Below are positions 53,464 to 62,904 of a stretch of 64,000 nt of DNA, piece after piece. Origin of the DNA: Bacteroidia bacterium (GTDB lineage: Bacteria; Bacteroidota; Bacteroidia; B-17B0; Aurantibacillaceae); the NCBI GenBank assembly GCA_016787785.1, contig JAEUTO010000006.1:186001-250000 (forward strand), in the 5' to 3' direction. The position numbers were made by a program, and so were the translations under genes. The notes under the pieces were generated by a model that had not been told where the DNA came from, did no database searches, and saw only the letters and a program-made list of their open reading frames with translations. Each line of letters begins with the position of its first letter. Within the stretch, counting starts at the first letter, position 1.

Positions 53464-56400
53464 TTATTTTGGTTCTGTGGCTTTGCCTTCTAATGTAAAA
53501 TACTTTGTTACGCCTGCTTGCGAAGTTTTGTAAGTTGTATTTTCCTGTAAGGTAATTTCATCAAACTCTGGGTTTAAGATTGCTTTGCCCGACAGATCTA
53601 TAACTCCCCACTTGCCTGCCTGTTTTATCTTGATAGACGAAACAGAGGATAATACATCAATTTCTTCGAATACCGGCGCTATTATAACACCTTTTTTATA
53701 TTGATAAACACCCCATTTGCCGTCTTTTTTAATTTCAAATCCAGCTTGTGTGTGATCAATTGAATATCGTGGATTGAATAAATATTTATCGGTTACCGAG
53801 GTTTTTAAAACAGGTTTATCATAATCAGGATTATCAAAAAAGTGTACAAATCTTATGTCTTCATAATCAGGAAGCAATAACCACTTTAACGTTTTTTGAT
53901 CTAATAGTCCATACTTACCACCGGATAATTTATCTATATCAATTATTGGAGTTACAGTTTTATAAGTTTCATTTCCACTTGCGTCAACTTCTATCTGCTC
54001 AACAGGCGGGCCAAGCACAGTGTAGCTTGTTGCTGTTCCACCTTTTTGAAAAAGATAAACTGCATCCTGTAATTCATTATCTATTGAAAAAAGTTGTTCA
54101 TGGCTAAAGGCAACGTCAATTAAAGGCTTACCCAAAAGATCAAAATAACCGTAACTACCGTTTTTCCAAACCTGTATAGTTCTATCAAGCATCCATCCAT
54201 CTGCAATACTATCGTATTCAATTGGAATAATAATTTTACCCGTTAGGTCTGCAGCACCCCATTTGCTGTCTTTCTTCAGGTAAACCGGTAAAATAGAAAT
54301 GCTACTGTTGTGCATGTTAAACGAAGAATCACTATAACTGTGTCTTCTGTGCTGTTCTTTCTCGGAATAATATAACATAAAAGTTATTTTATCATATATA
54401 ACAGGTAAAATCTCTTTTCCATTTGGTCCAACCACTCCAAATTTTCCACCGGTAATTTTTTTATTGTAAATAGCAGCTTCAAGCGTTTTGTAAGGCATAT
54501 AATTTCCCATCTCATCTACATTTTCAATTTCTACAGAGTCTCTGCCATTACTAACATATTCGGTTAGAACTCCGCCCTGATTCCATAGATATCCCAAAAC
54601 ACTGGCCCATCCGTTACCATAATTTTCGTAGATCAATGGTATGATATTCTCTCCATTCATCGGGTGTAAAAAATCTCCTTTACCATTCGTGATCCCGAAT
54701 TTTCCACCAAGCACTTCGTCCTGATATTTTGAATTTAAGATACTACCGCCCTGGTTAACAATAAAATTAGGAAGATAATGGTTAAGAACATCTACTTTCC
54801 TGGCCATTGGTTCGATCAGATCAAAACCAGGACCACATATAATATTCTTTACCGAGTCGATAAAATAATAGTGCTTGCCAATTTGTGTAGTGTAAACAAA
54901 TTCATTGGTTTGATAATTTTGAATAACATTAACAACACTGTCAAAATATGGCAATACGCGCCAGCTATTTTTAGGTAAACTATAAATACCCCACTTGCCG
55001 TTTTTCTTAACCTGCATGGCATTTTCAGACTGCTTATCTTTTACTTCATCAAACTCAGCATCAGCTTTATTGTGACCAACAAATCTGTATTTATTGTTTA
55101 TGACAAACATTGGTGTATTATAAATATCAGCGATGGAATCGGCAACAATAGCTTTGTTTACAACAAGATTTGTGTCGGTAAAAAAATATTTCCCTCCATT
55201 TTTAACAGCTGCAATATTTGAAAGGTTAACGATGGTATCCCATTCGCAGTTTAGCAGTTCTTTTCCTTTATAATTAATTATGCCGTATTTTTTCGCATTG
55301 CTTACAAGTATTTTTTCGTTAAGACCTTTACCTGAAAAAGAGCTAAAAGTATCATACTCTTTACCAACTTTATTCATTCTCATATCCAACAATTGTTTTT
55401 TATTGCCTTCCGTTGTAACTAAAATAGTACTGTCGTTATCTTTATCTTTTGCAGTCTTATTAAAAGGTGTAGTTAACCATAATTCATAATTTTTATTTAA
55501 GATAAATTTCTTCTCTTTTTGAAAGCCAACAACAAAAGAGCACTCAGGTACTTCTAGAAAACTTCGGTACGTTCCGGGAGAAACGACCAATTTTAAAGGA
55601 TCAAAACTATACACTGCTTCGCCTTCCTTAGCGCTAACAATATACAAAGCCGGATTTACAGAACTATTTCTTATGGCCGTAATATTTTTGAGTAATGCGT
55701 TACCATTAAGGTCATAAATGTCATACAGGTTTTTTGCGTTTCCGATCTTTATGATGTTGTTTGATATTATTGGTTCGGCTTTATTCTTTGCGGGAATGAT
55801 AATTTTTCCTGATTGGTTGATAACGCCAAACAGGTTTTTTGATTCAAATAAAAAAAGTATGATATCTCTTTTGTAATACAAAGCTTCAATAGAAGTAAGC
55901 GGTATTGAAACAGGTTTTAATTTTTCATCCAAAATAAACAGACCTTCTTTTTTTTCTGCAACTAAATATTCTTTTGCATCGCGGTTATTCTCGTCAATAA
56001 AATAATGGAATTTTACATAGTCTGTTTGTCCTATCAGATTACCTCTTTTATCATATACATCAGTCGTTTTTGAATTGTTATTACGTGCGAAAATGTAATG
56101 CACCGATTTTGTCATCTCATCATAATTGGGTGCAATAATTACTTTATTATTTTGTTGACAAGCATATTTATTGGTTGCTGCATCGCGATAAATGGTTACG
56201 TTAGGAAAGCTTCGCCCTTTTTTTGAGAATACTTTGCCGTTTGAATCAACCCGCCATCCAAACTCATCATTGAATAAAACGGATACTTTTGCTTTTGCCG
56301 CGCTATCGGATAGATCTTTACCATAATTTACAAGAATAATATTCTCGTTTACAATTGGCTGACCCTGGCGGTTATATAAATTGGAAATTGGCAAACCATT

Positions 56401-56970
56401 TAATTTATTATGATCGCCAACATATATGCATTCGTTAGTGAGAAACTTATAGCTTCTGTTATCGGGTCTTATCAGCCAGTTTCCTTTAATGTCAATGATC
56501 CCGGTCTTCTCTTCTTTATCCTGCTCATTAAAAAAAAGCTTATTTTGTAGGGAATCGTTTTTAGAAACAGTAACAATTAAAACGTCGCCCGACTTTGAAA
56601 CAATAGGGTAAAGGTTGGTACCAACACTATTACCCACTTCGTCAATCAAAATACGATTATTACTACTAAAAAATTGAAAAAATGATTTGCCTGTCAATTC
56701 ATCTATTATTTTGGAATGGCTGGTATAAGTATCAGGTTTAATTTTTTCCTTGCCTAAGGAATCAATAATACCACGATAATCTTTATAATATACAAGATAG
56801 CAGTTGGGCGATAAGAATTCTATACTTTGATATTTAGGTTCACATATTATATTTGGATAGCCCGGGCGGGCTAAAGCATATTTTTCGTTGACCTCGATGA
56901 TACGGGTCTGTTGTGCATAATAAGTGAAACACGAGAACAGTTGCAATACGATCGGGTAAGCGAACCTCAT
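53464..56970 (-). CDS. Large secreted WG-repeat protein
   Basis: 1168 residues with a signal peptide (FTYYAQQT near residue 20). Many WG repeats of the form GKWG-x-(D/N)-x-x-GK-x-x-(I/L)-x-P-x-(F/Y)-(D/E), for example GKWGVIDLSGKAILNPEFDE, GKFGVVGPNGKEILPVIYD and SKWGAADLTGKIIIPIEYD; in the N-terminal half they are degenerate. WG-repeat proteins bind proteins or act at the cell surface; no enzyme domain is visible. The length is unusually large for the genes here, and it may be a secreted or outer-surface protein. No sorting domain is evident at the C-terminus. Confidence 0.85.
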   Translation of the reverse strand: MRFAYPIVLQLFSCFTYYAQQTRIIEVNEKYALARPGYPNIICEPKYQSIEFLSPNCYLVYYKDYRGIIDSLGKEKIKPDTYTSHSKIIDELTGKSFFQFFSSNNRILIDEVGNSVGTNLYPIVSKSGDVLIVTVSKNDSLQNKLFFNEQDKEEKTGIIDIKGNWLIRPDNRSYKFLTNECIYVGDHNKLNGLPISNLYNRQGQPIVNENIILVNYGKDLSDSAAKAKVSVLFNDEFGWRVDSNGKVFSKKGRSFPNVTIYRDAATNKYACQQNNKVIIAPNYDEMTKSVHYIFARNNNSKTTDVYDKRGNLIGQTDYVKFHYFIDENNRDAKEYLVAEKKEGLFILDEKLKPVSIPLTSIEALYYKRDIILFLFESKNLFGVINQSGKIIIPAKNKAEPIISNNIIKIGNAKNLYDIYDLNGNALLKNITAIRNSSVNPALYIVSAKEGEAVYSFDPLKLVVSPGTYRSFLEVPECSFVVGFQKEKKFILNKNYELWLTTPFNKTAKDKDNDSTILVTTEGNKKQLLDMRMNKVGKEYDTFSSFSGKGLNEKILVSNAKKYGIINYKGKELLNCEWDTIVNLSNIAAVKNGGKYFFTDTNLVVNKAIVADSIADIYNTPMFVINNKYRFVGHNKADAEFDEVKDKQSENAMQVKKNGKWGIYSLPKNSWRVLPYFDSVVNVIQNYQTNEFVYTTQIGKHYYFIDSVKNIICGPGFDLIEPMARKVDVLNHYLPNFIVNQGGSILNSKYQDEVLGGKFGITNGKGDFLHPMNGENIIPLIYENYGNGWASVLGYLWNQGGVLTEYVSNGRDSVEIENVDEMGNYMPYKTLEAAIYNKKITGGKFGVVGPNGKEILPVIYDKITFMLYYSEKEQHRRHSYSDSSFNMHNSSISILPVYLKKDSKWGAADLTGKIIIPIEYDSIADGWMLDRTIQVWKNGSYGYFDLLGKPLIDVAFSHEQLFSIDNELQDAVYLFQKGGTATSYTVLGPPVEQIEVDASGNETYKTVTPIIDIDKLSGGKYGLLDQKTLKWLLLPDYEDIRFVHFFDNPDYDKPVLKTSVTDKYLFNPRYSIDHTQAGFEIKKDGKWGVYQYKKGVIIAPVFEEIDVLSSVSSIKIKQAGKWGVIDLSGKAILNPEFDEITLQENTTYKTSQAGVTKYFTLEGKATEPK

Positions 56971-57052
56971 GGGTAAAATTTTAAATGATAATTAAAATAA
57001 CGCTAAATATTTGAAATAAACAATAAGCATTATTAAAGGTTTTTAAAGCCTA

Positions 57053-57505
57053 TCATTCTTTGTTCTTGCTGTCAAGAATTATAGTTACCGGCCCATCGTT
57101 AATTAATTCTATTTGCATATCTGCACCAAATTGGCCCGTTTTGCATGGTTTGCCGAGCAATTTTTCTGTCTCAGAAATAAATCTCTCATATAAAGGTATA
57201 GCAACTTCGGGTCTGGCAGCTCTGATAAATGAAGGTCTGTTACCTTTTTTTGTAGAGGCATGTAAAGTAAACTGGCTAACAATTAAGATCTCTCCTTTGA
57301 TTTGTTTTATGTCGAGGTTTAATTTGCCTTCATTATCTGCAAATACGCGCATGCTGCAAACTTTAGCGCATAACCAGTCAATATCGTCGTTGGTGTCGTC
57401 ATTCTCAATCCCTACAAGTATTAAAAAACCCTTATTAATAGATGAGTACAGGCTGTGATTTATTGAAACAGTTGCTTTTGTAACCCTTTGTAAAACCAAG
57501 CGCAT
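57053..57505 (-). CDS. dtd: D-aminoacyl-tRNA deacylase Dtd
   Basis: 150 residues. Hydrolyses D-aminoacyl-tRNA and Gly-tRNA(Ala) mischarging products. MRLVLQRVTKATVSI, ILIVSQFTLHASTKKGNRPS and NDGPVTIILDS, including the Gly-cisPro loop, are diagnostic. The divergent neighbour begins 32 bases upstream, so the promoters overlap. Confidence 0.95.
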   Translation of the reverse strand: MRLVLQRVTKATVSINHSLYSSINKGFLILVGIENDDTNDDIDWLCAKVCSMRVFADNEGKLNLDIKQIKGEILIVSQFTLHASTKKGNRPSFIRAARPEVAIPLYERFISETEKLLGKPCKTGQFGADMQIELINDGPVTIILDSKNKE

Positions 57506-57537
57506 AATTTTTTATCTTTAACACAAAAATAACTAAA

Positions 57538-58512
57538 ATGAAGAAAGTTTTAATTACCTCATTGTTTTTATTGCTATTTGTTTCTTGTAAGAAAAAAGAA
57601 ACCGTTGAGGAAGAAGTTGTGCCTGAACCTGCCCCAACAGTAAGCTGTCCTACTTGTAATTTTCCTGATACAGTATTTACAAGTACTGCCGCAGGACCAA
57701 AACTCATCTTTAAATTTAAATTCGATAGCACACAACAACGCTTAGATAATTTTGCAATGCCTGCAACTTTGCCAAGTACTAATGAGGCGCAATCGCCAAA
57801 ATTTAACGGCATGAGCGCGCATTATATAGAAATGACAAAATATGATACCACGCAGGTTGGGCATGGTGTTGTTCTTTACAGGGCGGAGGAGACCAATTGT
57901 GGCGGCGCTAATGCTATCACATTTTGCAAATCGATAGTTGCTAAAGAAGGCGATGTTTTCTTTTCGGTACCAATTGCAAGTATAACACCGGGAACCTACA
58001 AATGGTTAAGAGTATCGTTAGCTTACCAAAACTATGACATAAAAATAAAAACAAATTCTACCGGAACTATAAATGGAACGATCGCATCGTTTGTAGGCTT
58101 TAATACCTATGTTTCTAAGTACAAAATGCACAATGCGGTAATGACACCAACATTAAATGGCGCTGGCAATAAATTACAGGGCTATTGGGGTTTTTATACC
58201 AACTATGCAAGCACAGATATAAAGCTGGAAGGACAGGCTGCAAAAACAACTGTTGTTAACCCAAATCCAGGTTCTGCAATACCTCCCGGAAGTTGTTTGG
58301 TTACCGGAACTTTTGTAACAACTGCAGCGCCAAACGTATACGCACCTTTAGTAATTACCGGAACTGAAACATCAGATATTATCATTACAGTTTCACTTTC
58401 AACCAACAAAAGTTTTGAATGGACGAAGGTGAATGCCGATGGACTATACCAACCGGATGCAGGTGAAACTGTTGTGGATATGGGGTTACGTGGCATGAAA
58501 CCAATGCATTGA
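57538..58512 (+). CDS. Lipoprotein of unknown function
   Basis: 324 residues. Lipobox LLFVSCKKKE (Cys16-17), an acidic linker and a beta-rich body with a CPTCNFPD segment. Sequences with CNFPD, GKIxxF and the terminal LYQPDAGETVVDMGLRGMKP suggest a family shared among Bacteroidota lipoproteins, but I cannot name it. It is followed by a T9SS cargo gene on the same strand. Confidence 0.7.
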   Translation: MKKVLITSLFLLLFVSCKKKETVEEEVVPEPAPTVSCPTCNFPDTVFTSTAAGPKLIFKFKFDSTQQRLDNFAMPATLPSTNEAQSPKFNGMSAHYIEMTKYDTTQVGHGVVLYRAEETNCGGANAITFCKSIVAKEGDVFFSVPIASITPGTYKWLRVSLAYQNYDIKIKTNSTGTINGTIASFVGFNTYVSKYKMHNAVMTPTLNGAGNKLQGYWGFYTNYASTDIKLEGQAAKTTVVNPNPGSAIPPGSCLVTGTFVTTAAPNVYAPLVITGTETSDIIITVSLSTNKSFEWTKVNADGLYQPDAGETVVDMGLRGMKPMH

Positions 58513-58577
58513 TAGTATAAATCATACATAATAGTATTGTTTTTTTGCTTTTTAATTTGAATAATAAAATTTTTACA

Positions 58578-60476
58578 ATGAAAAATTGTTTGTCCTTATT
58601 TTTTCTTTTTGTACTTAGTAATGCATTTTCGCAAAATCCATTAAATGCCTACGCAAATGTTACCGCAATTTCAGGAACATCATTATCAGTTAACAATGTA
58701 AACGAAACCTTTCATTCATTTGAAGACAACCAGTTTGTTATTGTTATGCAGATGCAAGATGACGTTATTGGCACGAACACCACAAACGTTGTTACTTTTG
58801 GCAATATTGGCGCCATGTTAAATGCTGGCAGGTTTGAAGTAGCCAGAATAGCCTCACATACAGAAGTGGCCTCTCTCCCTAATTCCATTACATTAGCTTC
58901 GCCATTAGCAAATACTTATAACATTGGTACTAATTCGTCTGTACAAATAATAAGCTACCGTATGTTGGGTACAAACTTTACCTCCACTGCCAATATAGGC
59001 ACACTTGCCTGGAATGGATTCATCGGTGGTGTTACGGCTTTATCAGTTACCAGTACATTTTCATTGAATCATAATATTACGGCAAACGGTGCGGGTTTTC
59101 AGGGTGGTGTAAAAAATACGCCAAATGGTTATTCTGCCTGCAATACTACAATGTACTCCACAACATTAACTACATTGTTTGCTGGTAAAGGCCAGGGAAT
59201 TTATAAAAGAACCAATGTGAATTTTGCGGCAGCGCGCGGAAGAATACTGAATGGCGGCGGTGGTGGTAATGATGTGAATGGCGGCGGTGGCGGTGGTGGA
59301 AATTACACAAGTGGTGGCGATGGCGGTTCAGGCTGGACACCTTCGGGTGCAGGATGCAGTCCGATTGCCGGCGGTTTGGGTGGATTGTCCTTAGTTGCTT
59401 CTATAAATGCATCACGCGTATTTATGGGCGGCGGTGGCGGTGGCGGACACGAGAATGACGGCGTTGGCACAGTGGGTGGTGCCGGAGGAGGGATTATTTT
59501 AATTAGAGCAAATACACTTGCAACAAATTCATGCGCGGGTATTTCAATTTCAGCAAATGGTATAACACCAGGCAATGCATCAAACGATGGTGCCGGTGGA
59601 GCAGGAGCAGGCGGCTCAATTGTTCTACAGATAAATACTTATAGTATTTCCGGTACCTGTCCGCTTACAGTCTCATCAAACGGAGGAAGTGGTGGCTCCA
59701 GCATAACTACCGGCGCGCATGGTGCAGGGGGCGGCGGCGGCCAGGGAGTGGTAATATATTCTTCGGCGCAACCAACGGTTAATGTTACAACTACTACATT
59801 GCCCGGTGCAGGTGGTAGCAGTTGTTCGGGTTGCGGCGCGGCGGTAAATGGTGTAGCAGGTGGCGGACCAAATAACTCAGGTATTATTGTAAATACCTCG
59901 GGTGTATTGCCAATTGAACTTTTAAGTTTTAATGTAACCTGTTCAAATAAAAAATGCGAAATAGATTGGGAAACAATTACAGAAAGAAATAACGATTTTT
60001 TTGAAGTTGAAAAAAGTACAGATGCTATTGATTTTTACTTGTTGGAAAAAGTCAAGTCAAAAGCCGTGAACGGAAACAGCAATTCTAAAATAAAATATGC
60101 GACAACAGACAACGAACCTGTAAGCGGAACGAGTTATTATCGATTGAAGCAAACAGATCTTGATCAGTCATTTCACTATTCGAAAATAATTTCTGTTGCC
60201 AATACACTAGGAGATAATATTTCTTTTGTTGTTTATCCAAATCCAAATAAAGGCGAATTCTCGGTAAATGTTACAGGTATAGAAAATAATCACGATGTGG
60301 ATGTATTTATATATTCTGCTTCAGGAAAAATGATCTATAATGCGAAAACGGATTCAGATAGCATAAGAAATAAACAATTCTCTTTTCAGTTAGGACCTGA
60401 TACGGCGAATGGATTATACAAGATCGTATTTATGCTTGAAGGCATAAAATACACCTGCAGTTTTATAATCCAATAA
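58578..60476 (+). CDS. Glycine-rich secreted protein with T9SS type A sorting domain
   Basis: 632 residues from ATG 58578. Signal peptide (SNAFSQN near residue 18); N-terminal beta-rich region; a glycine-rich central part, roughly residues 220-440, containing several runs of 4-7 glycines; and a C-terminal sorting domain (residues about 550-632) with VVYPNPNKGEFSVNV and ending GIKYTCSFIIQ. The protein should be exported across the inner membrane by Sec and then across the outer membrane by the type IX system and anchored or released at the surface. The Gly-rich part may form an extended, adhesive or pigment-like surface layer; no enzymatic domain is seen. Confidence 0.88.
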   Translation: MKNCLSLFFLFVLSNAFSQNPLNAYANVTAISGTSLSVNNVNETFHSFEDNQFVIVMQMQDDVIGTNTTNVVTFGNIGAMLNAGRFEVARIASHTEVASLPNSITLASPLANTYNIGTNSSVQIISYRMLGTNFTSTANIGTLAWNGFIGGVTALSVTSTFSLNHNITANGAGFQGGVKNTPNGYSACNTTMYSTTLTTLFAGKGQGIYKRTNVNFAAARGRILNGGGGGNDVNGGGGGGGNYTSGGDGGSGWTPSGAGCSPIAGGLGGLSLVASINASRVFMGGGGGGGHENDGVGTVGGAGGGIILIRANTLATNSCAGISISANGITPGNASNDGAGGAGAGGSIVLQINTYSISGTCPLTVSSNGGSGGSSITTGAHGAGGGGGQGVVIYSSAQPTVNVTTTTLPGAGGSSCSGCGAAVNGVAGGGPNNSGIIVNTSGVLPIELLSFNVTCSNKKCEIDWETITERNNDFFEVEKSTDAIDFYLLEKVKSKAVNGNSNSKIKYATTDNEPVSGTSYYRLKQTDLDQSFHYSKIISVANTLGDNISFVVYPNPNKGEFSVNVTGIENNHDVDVFIYSASGKMIYNAKTDSDSIRNKQFSFQLGPDTANGLYKIVFMLEGIKYTCSFIIQ

Positions 60477-60495
60477 ATAAAAATAGAATTTGCAA

Positions 60496-61254
60496 TTAAG
60501 TTTTTTGCTTGAATTTATTGATGGCATTAACAGTAAACTCTGACAGAACAAGTGTACCGCTCATACCGGCACGCTCGATCAAAAGCTCATCCCAGTTCTC
60601 GGTACCTTTCCACATTACTTTTTTAAGCATGGCCATGGCTTCGGGATTACTTGTAGCTAATTTACCTGCAAGAGTTTCAATACCTTTATCCATTTCTTCA
60701 GCAGAAGAAAATAGTTCGGCATACAAACCTTTTTCTTTTGCCCATTGCGCCGTTTGCCATTCAGTTGCGTTAATAGTTAAGTGACAAAAAGCAGAATTAC
60801 CAACTTTACGCTCTACTGCAGGGCCAACCACAAAGGGTCCAATACCAACAGCCAACTCACTCAATTTAATGGAAGCAGCATCTGTTGCAAAAGTATAATC
60901 GGCGCTGGAAGCAATACCTACGCCACCACCAACAGCCTTACCCTGTACACGTGCAATAACAAATTTTGGGGCTTTGCGCATGGCATTAATTACAGCGGCA
61001 AAACCTGAGAAAAATTTTAAACCTGTACCAATATCTTTAATGGCTATTAACTCATCAAAACTTGCGCCGGCGCAAAAAGCTTTATCGCCTTCACTTTTTA
61101 ATACGATAACTTTTGCCGCATTATCTTTTCCGAGTTTTTCTATTTCTGCTGCAAGGTTACGTAATTGCGTACCCGGCATAGAATTACTTTGAGGATGAAA
61201 AAATGTAATTGTTCCTATCCCGTTCTTTATTTCTGATTTTACGAATGGTTCCAT
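60496..61254 (-). CDS. Enoyl-CoA hydratase/isomerase family protein
   Basis: 252 residues of the crotonase fold. Oxyanion loops are AFCAGASFDELIA and VQGKAVGGGVGIASSADYTF. The usual hydratase Glu after the second loop is hard to place (the region reads VGIGPFVVGPAVERKVG), so the exact reaction is uncertain. It is downstream of the pdhC gene on the minus strand with a six-base gap, so it is probably co-transcribed. Confidence 0.87.
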   Translation of the reverse strand: MEPFVKSEIKNGIGTITFFHPQSNSMPGTQLRNLAAEIEKLGKDNAAKVIVLKSEGDKAFCAGASFDELIAIKDIGTGLKFFSGFAAVINAMRKAPKFVIARVQGKAVGGGVGIASSADYTFATDAASIKLSELAVGIGPFVVGPAVERKVGNSAFCHLTINATEWQTAQWAKEKGLYAELFSSAEEMDKGIETLAGKLATSNPEAMAMLKKVMWKGTENWDELLIERAGMSGTLVLSEFTVNAINKFKQKT

Positions 61255-61260
61255 AAAAAA

Positions 61261-62832
61261 TTAAATGAACATCATTACTGGGTTCTCGATAAACGTTTTT
61301 AATGTTTGAAGGAATGCTGCTCCTGTTGCGCCATCTACACTTCTGTGATCGCAAGCTAAAGTAAGCATCATTGTATTTCCCGGAACAATAGCGCCGTTCT
61401 TTACAACCGGCACCTGGCGAATAGCACCAACTGAAAGGATACACGACTCGGGTGAATTAATAATAGATGTAAATGATTCTATACCAAACATACCCAAATT
61501 AGAAACAGTAAATGTATTCCCTTCCCAATCTTGCGGTTGTAATTTTTTATCTTTTGCACGTTTGCCAAGATCTTTTGTTTCGGCGGCAATATCTGAAATT
61601 GATTTTCCGTCAGCGAAACGAATGACAGGAACTAAAAGCCCGTCTTCTACGGCTACTGCCATTCCAATATGAATGTGATGGTTAACACGGATCTTATCTG
61701 TCATCCACGAAGAGTTTACACGTGGATGCCTTCTTAATGCCGCAGCGCATGCTTTAATAACAAGATCATTGAATGATATTTTTACTTCGCTGATTTTATT
61801 GATGGCTTCTCTGCTTGAAATAGCGCTATCCATATCTACTTCAATATTGAGATAAAAATGTGGCGCTCCATTCTTGCTTTCAACTAAACGACGTGCAATT
61901 GTTTTACGCATTTGTGATGCTGGCTCATCAGTATAACTTTCTATTCCAACAAAGTTTGATTTTGCACTACCACCTTTATAATTTTCGATATCTGCTTTTG
62001 TAATTCTTCCATTCTCAGCTGATCCTTTTACTTTGCTAAGATCAATTCCTTTTTCTTTCGCCAAAGCTTTTGCAAGAGGAGAAGCTTTTATTCTTCCACC
62101 GGAAGTGGTTGTAGTATTAGAAGTTTCTTGTTTCTTAGTTGTAGTTTCTTGTTTAGCAACTGTTTCTTCTTTTTTAACCTCTGCTTTTGAAGGAGAAGAA
62201 TTAATATTTGCTAAAACATCATTCATGTTCTCGTCGCCTTTACCAAGTATAGCTAAAACGCTATCAACAGGCACACTTTTACCTGCGTCAACACCAATAT
62301 GCATTAGCACACCATCCTGGAAAGATTCAAATTCCATTGTGGCTTTATCTGTTTCAATATCTGCTAAAAGATCGCCGCTTTTTACTTTATCACCAACTTT
62401 TTTATGCCATTTTGCAACAACACCATCAGTCATTGTATCACTTAACTTAGGCATGCGCACAACTTGTATCGTTGATGGAAGCGCTACTTCTGTCTTCTTT
62501 GTTTCAGGTTTCGCGTCTTGTGTTTTTGTGTCTTGTTTCTTTTCTTCAACTTTTCCACCAGAACTTCCGTTCAATAATCCACTAATATCTTCACCTTCTT
62601 TACCAAGAATTGCAATAACGCTATCAACCGGAACGGCCTGTTTTTCCTGTACACCAATGTGTAATAACACACCGTCCTGGAAAGATTCAAATTCCATTGT
62701 TGCTTTATCAGTTTCGATATCGGCTAATAATTCGCCGCTTTTAACTTTATCGCCAACTTTTTTATGCCATTTAGCAATTACACCATCTGTCATGGTATCA
62801 CTTAATTTGGGCATTCTTACAATTTCAGCCAT
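61261..62832 (-). CDS. pdhC: Pyruvate dehydrogenase E2 (dihydrolipoyl acetyltransferase)
   Basis: 523 residues. Two lipoyl domains (residues about 1-80 and 126-205), each with the lipoylated Lys in DIETDKATMEF. Then a peripheral-subunit-binding domain (IKASPLAKALAKEKGIDLSK, GRITKADIENY) and the catalytic domain with the HxxxDG motif in DHRSVDGATGAAF. The two lipoyl domains are nearly identical in protein and DNA, suggesting recent duplication or gene conversion. The leader contains a repeat identical in part to the one at 25881-25917. Confidence 0.97.
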   Translation of the reverse strand: MAEIVRMPKLSDTMTDGVIAKWHKKVGDKVKSGELLADIETDKATMEFESFQDGVLLHIGVQEKQAVPVDSVIAILGKEGEDISGLLNGSSGGKVEEKKQDTKTQDAKPETKKTEVALPSTIQVVRMPKLSDTMTDGVVAKWHKKVGDKVKSGDLLADIETDKATMEFESFQDGVLMHIGVDAGKSVPVDSVLAILGKGDENMNDVLANINSSPSKAEVKKEETVAKQETTTKKQETSNTTTTSGGRIKASPLAKALAKEKGIDLSKVKGSAENGRITKADIENYKGGSAKSNFVGIESYTDEPASQMRKTIARRLVESKNGAPHFYLNIEVDMDSAISSREAINKISEVKISFNDLVIKACAAALRRHPRVNSSWMTDKIRVNHHIHIGMAVAVEDGLLVPVIRFADGKSISDIAAETKDLGKRAKDKKLQPQDWEGNTFTVSNLGMFGIESFTSIINSPESCILSVGAIRQVPVVKNGAIVPGNTMMLTLACDHRSVDGATGAAFLQTLKTFIENPVMMFI

Positions 62833-62834
62833 AA

Positions 62835-62877
62835 TTGGATTTAAGATTTAAGATTTATGATTTAAGATTTAAGATTT
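62835..62877. repeat. AT-rich repeat upstream of pdhC
   Basis: On the gene strand, repeated TCTTAAATC and ATAAATC units run up to a few bases before the pdhC ATG. A 23-base core is shared with the 25881-25917 array in the same orientation relative to the start codon. The two are otherwise different; both are simple AT-rich repeats without an evident fold. Confidence 0.6.
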
Positions 62878-62904
62878 CTTAAATCTGAATTCTAACATTT
62901 AAAA

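Noticed and set aside
57435-57812. Minus-strand frame across dtd and the lipoprotein gene
   Set aside because: It overlaps two well supported genes on both ends and has no recognisable features.
59303-59575. Proline-rich minus-strand frame within the glycine-rich gene
   Set aside because: Antisense of GGN-rich codons naturally reads as proline; no independent signal.
62033-62851. 272-residue plus-strand frame antisense to pdhC
   Set aside because: It is a shadow of the E2 gene, produced by the repeated lipoyl-domain sequence; no family features or start context support it.
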